A stretch of 44,052 nt of DNA from an uncultured Clostridia bacterium (GTDB lineage Bacteria > Bacillota > Clostridia > Christensenellales > UBA1750). Below the pieces are notes generated by a model. The model ran no database searches and was not told the DNA's origin. It saw only the letters and a list, made by a program, of their open reading frames with translations. Positions 40,427 through 44,052 of this stretch are shown piece after piece. Numbering within the stretch: position 1 is the stretch's first letter; every line of letters starts with the position of its first letter. The translations under genes were made by a program, and so were the position numbers. Location: the NCBI GenBank assembly GCA_944383925.1, contig CALWRM010000139.1:1-44052 (forward strand), in the 5' to 3' direction.

Positions 40427-41788
40427 TCAGCCGATCATCAGCCTGCCCTGGGGGTAGGATAGCCGGCTCTCGCCCTTTTTCGCGCGCCTGGACAGGCCAA
40501 CGGCCAACGTCAACAGGCCCACGCGGCCGATGTACATCACCGCGGACATCCAAACCTTGGCGACGTCCCCCATTTGCTCGGTCACGCCGATGGTCAGCCC
40601 CACGGTGCCGAAGGCGGACACCACCTCGTACAGCACAAAGGAGGAACCGATTTCTTCCGGCAGGAACAGGGTGAGCACCATCTGGGAGAGCACGATCAGC
40701 ACGAAGGCCAGGATCAGCAGCACCGTGGCCCTGTTCACCAGCTCCTGGGAGATGGAGCGCTTGTAGACCTCGATGCGCGGTTTTCCCTGCAACACCTGCA
40801 GGACCATCAGCAAAAACACCGAAAAGGTGGTGGTCTTGATGCCACCGCCGGTGGAGGCGGGCGAGGCGCCGATGAACATCAGCAGCACGGTGAGCATCAG
40901 GGCCGGCGGCGTCATGGCTGCCTGGTCGATGGTGGCAAAGCCCGCCGTGCGGCAGGTGACGGATTGAAACAGCGCGCCCATTGGACGCATCAGGGGATGC
41001 AGGCCTTCGGCGGCCAGGGTACCGGGGTTTTCCCATTCCAGCAGGCCGAAGAGCAGCGCGCCGCCAAAGGTCAGCGAGGCAGAGGTAACCAGCACCAGCT
41101 TGGAGTGAAACTCCAGCCGCCGCCAGCGGCCGCCGCTGCGCCGGATATCAAAGAGCACATGGAAGCCGAGGCCGCCGATGGTGATCAGCGCCATGATGGC
41201 CAACAACACCACCGGATCGTTTTGAACGGTAATAAACCCGCCCTCCAGATCGAAGCCCGCATTGCAAAAGGCGGAAACCGAGTGGAAAATCGCGTGCCAA
41301 ATGCCCTTGAGCAGTCCATGCCTTGGCACCATGCGGGTCACCAGCAGCAGCGCGCCCAACCCCTCCGTGGCCAAGGTCACCAGCACGATCCGCAGCGTCA
41401 GGCCCACCACCCCCTGCAGGGCGTCCTGGCCGAGGGAGCTTTGCAGGGTCAGCCGGTCGCGCAGGCCGATGCGCTGGCCCAGGGCCACCATCAACAGCGT
41501 GGAAAGGGTCATGAACCCAAGGCCGCCAAACTGGATCAGCAGCATCAGCAGCAGCTGGCCGAAGAAGGTCAGGTCCGTGCCGGGGTCCAGCACCGAAAGG
41601 CCGGTGACGCAGACGGCGGAGGTTGCGGTGAACAGGGCGTCCACGAAGGACAGAGGCTCGCCCGTGGACATCAGCGGCAAGCGGAACAGCAGCGCGCCTG
41701 TGAGGATAAGGAGCAAGAATCCCACGAGCAGGATGCGCGAGGGCGTAAACAGGCGTCTGAGCAACAGGATGCGGTTGAAGCTCTTCAA
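40427..41788 (-). CDS. ktrB: KtrB/TrkH-type K+ channel subunit
   Basis: 453 residues from a TTG at 41788, which has GGGAGG 7 bases upstream; an upstream ATG lies at 41803. Four selectivity-filter loops are visible in order: SAVCVTGL, SAFCNAGF, TCRTAGF and SAFGTVGL, each with the conserved Gly of K+ filters. About eight membrane helices. It imports K+ (often with Na+) together with the KtrA encoded downstream. Osmotic control is likely in the family; no riboswitch is seen upstream. Confidence 0.93.
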   Translation of the reverse strand: MKSFNRILLLRRLFTPSRILLVGFLLLILTGALLFRLPLMSTGEPLSFVDALFTATSAVCVTGLSVLDPGTDLTFFGQLLLMLLIQFGGLGFMTLSTLLMVALGQRIGLRDRLTLQSSLGQDALQGVVGLTLRIVLVTLATEGLGALLLVTRMVPRHGLLKGIWHAIFHSVSAFCNAGFDLEGGFITVQNDPVVLLAIMALITIGGLGFHVLFDIRRSGGRWRRLEFHSKLVLVTSASLTFGGALLFGLLEWENPGTLAAEGLHPLMRPMGALFQSVTCRTAGFATIDQAAMTPPALMLTVLLMFIGASPASTGGGIKTTTFSVFLLMVLQVLQGKPRIEVYKRSISQELVNRATVLLILAFVLIVLSQMVLTLFLPEEIGSSFVLYEVVSAFGTVGLTIGVTEQMGDVAKVWMSAVMYIGRVGLLTLAVGLSRRAKKGESRLSYPQGRLMIG

Positions 41789-41844
41789 GCGTTTTCCTCC
41801 CATCGGGCCAAAGGCTTGGGCTTGCGGCAAGCCCCATTCCTGTT

Positions 41845-41873
41845 ATCATAGCACCAAGGGGAGGCTTTGTCCA
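41845..41873 (-). promoter_or_regulatory. Promoter of the ktrB-ktrA operon
   Basis: On the minus strand TGGACA (-35, 41868-41873, 5/6), 17-base spacer, TATGAT (-10, 41845-41850, 5/6) with an extended TG. Confidence 0.75.
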
Positions 41874-41979
41874 GGCTTTCTTTCCCTTGCAACGCCTTGA
41901 CGAACGGGGGGCTCTGTGACAAACTACAGATAGAGGAAGGCCGGACCTCCACACAGGTCCGACGGCAGGGGGGGATTCC

Positions 41980-42930
41980 ATGGCCATCAACCGCGTGGTG
42001 CGCGCCGCGCTCAAGGCCCTGTCCTATCCGGACATCGATCTAAAGAAAAACTACCGGATCAAGCGCAAGCTCCAGGAGGCCATCAGCTACCCCGTGCGCA
42101 AGCTTCGATATGAGGCCTGGGATTACGAGGTGCTTTCCGGAGATCACCGCGTGCCCGTGCGCATCTTCCATCCGGCGGAGGGAACGCCCCTGGGGCCGCT
42201 GCTGCTCTTCTTCCACGGCGGCGGCTGGGTGTCCGGCACCATCGACAGCTACAACGATGTCTGCGCCTCCATGGCGCTGCTTACCGGTCGGCGGGTGGTG
42301 AGCGTGGATTATTCCCTGGCGCCGGAACATCCCTTTCCCGCCGGCCTGTTGGATTGCTACGCCGTTGCCAAAACGCTGTTCCTCCATCCCGGCCTTTTGG
42401 GCGCGGAACCGGAGGATATTTGCCTGATCGGCGACAGCGCCGGCGGCAACCTGGCGGCCGTGGTCAGCCTCATGGCCCGGGACCTGGGGGAGTTTTTGCC
42501 CAGCAAGCAGATTCTCCTCTATCCGGCCACCCACTTCGACCATTCGGAAAGCTCGCCCTTTGCCTCCGTTCGAGAAAATGGCACGGATTATCTGCTGACC
42601 AGCAAGAGCATATGCGACTACATGGACCTATATCTCTTCCGGGAGGAGGACCGCCGCAACCCCTATGTTGCCCCCCTGCTGAGCGAGGATCTCTCCCGCC
42701 AGCCGGACACGCTGCTCATCACCGCCCAGTACGACCCTTTGCGGGACGAGGGCGAGGCCTACGGCAAGGCCCTAGCCGCCGCCGGCAACCGCTGCAAGGT
42801 TCTGCGCTTCGACGACGCCCTGCACGGCTTTTTCTCCCTACCGCCCAGCTTTGCCCTGGTCAAGGAGGCCTACCGGGCCATCAACGCATTCTTGGAGGAG
42901 GAGGTCGCCCATGCTCCCACGGCAAAATAA
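41980..42930 (+). CDS. Alpha/beta hydrolase of the hormone-sensitive lipase family
   Basis: 316 residues, no signal. It has the HGGGW oxyanion motif in LLFFHGGGWVSG, the nucleophile elbow GDSAGG, the acid in QYDPLRDEG and the catalytic His in DALHGFF, so the full Ser-Asp-His triad is present. It hydrolyses esters of small acyl groups; the substrate is unknown. The ATG at 41980 has CAGGGGGGG upstream. Its 3' end overlaps the next gene by 20 bases, so the two are translated together and may act on the same acylated molecule. Confidence 0.92.
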   Translation: MAINRVVRAALKALSYPDIDLKKNYRIKRKLQEAISYPVRKLRYEAWDYEVLSGDHRVPVRIFHPAEGTPLGPLLLFFHGGGWVSGTIDSYNDVCASMALLTGRRVVSVDYSLAPEHPFPAGLLDCYAVAKTLFLHPGLLGAEPEDICLIGDSAGGNLAAVVSLMARDLGEFLPSKQILLYPATHFDHSESSPFASVRENGTDYLLTSKSICDYMDLYLFREEDRRNPYVAPLLSEDLSRQPDTLLITAQYDPLRDEGEAYGKALAAAGNRCKVLRFDDALHGFFSLPPSFALVKEAYRAINAFLEEEVAHAPTAK

Positions 42931-44052
42931 GCCCAAACAATGGAGCCGCCTGGACAACGCGGCCAAGCTGTTTGCCTCCACGGTAAACAAGGCGGACGCC
43001 AAGGTGTTCCGTTTCGGCTGCGAGCTGACCCAGGAGGTGGACCCCAGCTGCCTGCAGCGCGCCCTGGACCGGACCGTGCTCTCCTTCCCCCTATACCGCT
43101 GCGTGATGAAAAAGGGGCTGTTTTGGTACTACTTTGAGGAGTGCAACCTGCGGCCCGTCATCGCCGCCGAGACCCAACGGCCCTGCAGCGCCCTGTTCGA
43201 TAAAAACGAGAAGGGCCTGCTGTTTCGGGTGAGCTTTTACAAGCAGCGCATCAACCTGGAGGTCTTCCACGCCCTGAGCGACGGCACGGGCGCGCTGGAG
43301 TTCTTGCGCCTGCTGGTCTACAACTACCTGAGCGACAAGCTGGCCCTGGAACAGGCGCCGCCCCTGCAATACGATGCCTCCCGCTCCCAGCGCATGGACG
43401 ATAGCTTCGCCAAGTACTATCGCCGCCAGCCCAGGGCGCGCTCCTCCCACGTGCGGGCCCACCAGCTGCGCGGCCCGCGCCTGGCCGAACACCGCCTGCG
43501 CATCCTGGAGGGCAGCTTCTCCACCTCGGCGGCCCTGCGCCTGGCCAAGGAGTATGGCGCCACCATCGGCGTGCTCTTCACCGCCGTGCTGCTCTGCTCC
43601 ATCAACCAGGAGTTGGCCGTGCGGGACCGCCGGCGGCCCGTGGTGATCACGGTGCCCGTAAATTTGCGCAAGTACTTCCCCTCCGCCTCGGCCCGCAACT
43701 TCTTCAATACCATCATGGTCCCCTATCTGTTTCAAAGCCCCCAGGCGCCGCTGCGCACGGTGGTTGCCTCCGTATCGGAAAGCTTCCGCCGCCAGCTGGA
43801 GGCCGAGCAGGTGGAGCGGCGCATGAACGCCTTTGGCGCCATCGAGCGCAACGTCTTTGCCCGGGCAACGCCCCTGACGCTGAAGGATGTGTTCATCCGC
43901 CTGGGCGACCATTACGCCAACGCGGCGTGCACGGCGGCCTTTTCCAACGTCGGAAAGGTGGAGATGCCGGATTGCTTCGCGCCCTACATCCGCCTGTTCA
44001 ACGTCTGCGTCAGCACCAACCGCCTACAGCTTTGCCTCTGTTCCTTCGGGGA
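42911..44052 (+). CDS. Condensation-fold acyltransferase-like protein, 5' part
   Basis: Begins at ATG 42911 inside the end of the hydrolase gene (GAGGAGGTCGCCC upstream) and runs off the window after ~380 codons. The motif HALSDG (H120-G125) matches HxxxDG, the active site of condensation/chloramphenicol-acetyltransferase-like enzymes. A second landmark fits: VPVNLRKYFPS with the later NFFNTIMV, as in alcohol acetyltransferases of this fold. They transfer acyl groups from CoA or carrier proteins. Overlap with an esterase suggests an acylation/deacylation pair. Being truncated, its length and C-terminus are unknown. Confidence 0.8.
   Translation, partial: MLPRQNKPKQWSRLDNAAKLFASTVNKADAKVFRFGCELTQEVDPSCLQRALDRTVLSFPLYRCVMKKGLFWYYFEECNLRPVIAAETQRPCSALFDKNEKGLLFRVSFYKQRINLEVFHALSDGTGALEFLRLLVYNYLSDKLALEQAPPLQYDASRSQRMDDSFAKYYRRQPRARSSHVRAHQLRGPRLAEHRLRILEGSFSTSAALRLAKEYGATIGVLFTAVLLCSINQELAVRDRRRPVVITVPVNLRKYFPSASARNFFNTIMVPYLFQSPQAPLRTVVASVSESFRRQLEAEQVERRMNAFGAIERNVFARATPLTLKDVFIRLGDHYANAACTAAFSNVGKVEMPDCFAPYIRLFNVCVSTNRLQLCLCSFG

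Noticed and set aside
41890-41930. A promoter TTGACG near 41897 for the hydrolase gene
   Set aside because: The -35 is good but no acceptable -10 lies 16-18 bases downstream.
1-44052. CRISPR arrays, insertion sequences, prophage or integration sites
   Set aside because: No regularly spaced repeats, transposase, integrase or phage-structural motifs were seen. The tRNA genes are complete with no duplicated 3' ends nearby.

Overview
The window is a GC-rich stretch of chromosome from an anaerobic, Gram-positive, clostridia-like bacterium. The evidence is a complete ion-translocating Rnf operon in clostridial gene order (C-D-G-E-A-B), a LonB-type protease with an N-terminal membrane anchor, a YacL-like PIN/TRAM protein next to radA, strong AGGAGG ribosome binding sites, consensus sigma-A promoters (often with an extended TGn -10) and a Firmicute-type 6S RNA. 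The exact genus cannot be told from the sequence. Most genes are ordinary chromosomal genes. No insertion sequence, phage or CRISPR array was seen.

Layout. 1-769: end of a DUF362 protein, convergent with the rnfCDGEAB operon (877-5928, minus). The rnfC upstream region carries a Rex-like operator, a promoter and a terminator-like hairpin. 6308-9797 (minus): tig-clpP-clpX, the trigger factor and ClpXP quality-control block, with a terminator and a large inverted repeat between tig and clpP. 10054-18289 (plus): a small unknown protein, an Lsa-like ABC-F ATPase behind a leader-peptide/terminator attenuator, lonB, and a BmrC/BmrD-like heterodimeric ABC exporter pair that has its own 39-codon leader ORF and terminator. 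18419-19255: a TIM-barrel isomerase. 19296-19855: 6S RNA, then tRNA-Gln and tRNA-Glu. 19956-20706: a lipoprotein gene broken at a run of eight C.

20793-24473 (minus) is a sugar-type ABC importer (binding lipoprotein and two permeases, no ATPase), divergent from a membrane-bound AraC-family regulator (24726-26984). A 734-base stretch without a convincing gene follows; it holds a second copy of the structured 5' element of the next gene, a GNAT acetyltransferase (27719-28309). 28373-31556 (minus) holds a sugar isomerase, a Gfo/Idh/MocA dehydrogenase split by an in-frame TAG, and an APH/NahK-like sugar kinase, which together look like a carbohydrate-use cluster. 31678-32748: a metallophosphoesterase-like membrane protein with altered metal ligands. 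32990-37400 (plus): a membrane-anchored propeller-like protein, radA, a YacL-like protein and a small pyrophosphatase-like protein whose 3' end and terminator are tandemly duplicated. 37786-41788 (minus): L,D-transpeptidase, S66 carboxypeptidase and a KtrA/KtrB potassium uptake pair. 41980-44052 (plus): an alpha/beta hydrolase overlapping a condensation-fold acyltransferase that runs off the end.

The most interesting region is 10485-18289. Two unrelated classes of antibiotic-defence protein, a ribosome-protection-type ABC-F and a heterodimeric drug exporter, each sit behind a promoter, a short ORF with its own ribosome binding site, and an intrinsic terminator. This is the architecture of drug-sensing ribosome-mediated attenuation. 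All functional statements are from reading motifs and context; no database search was run.
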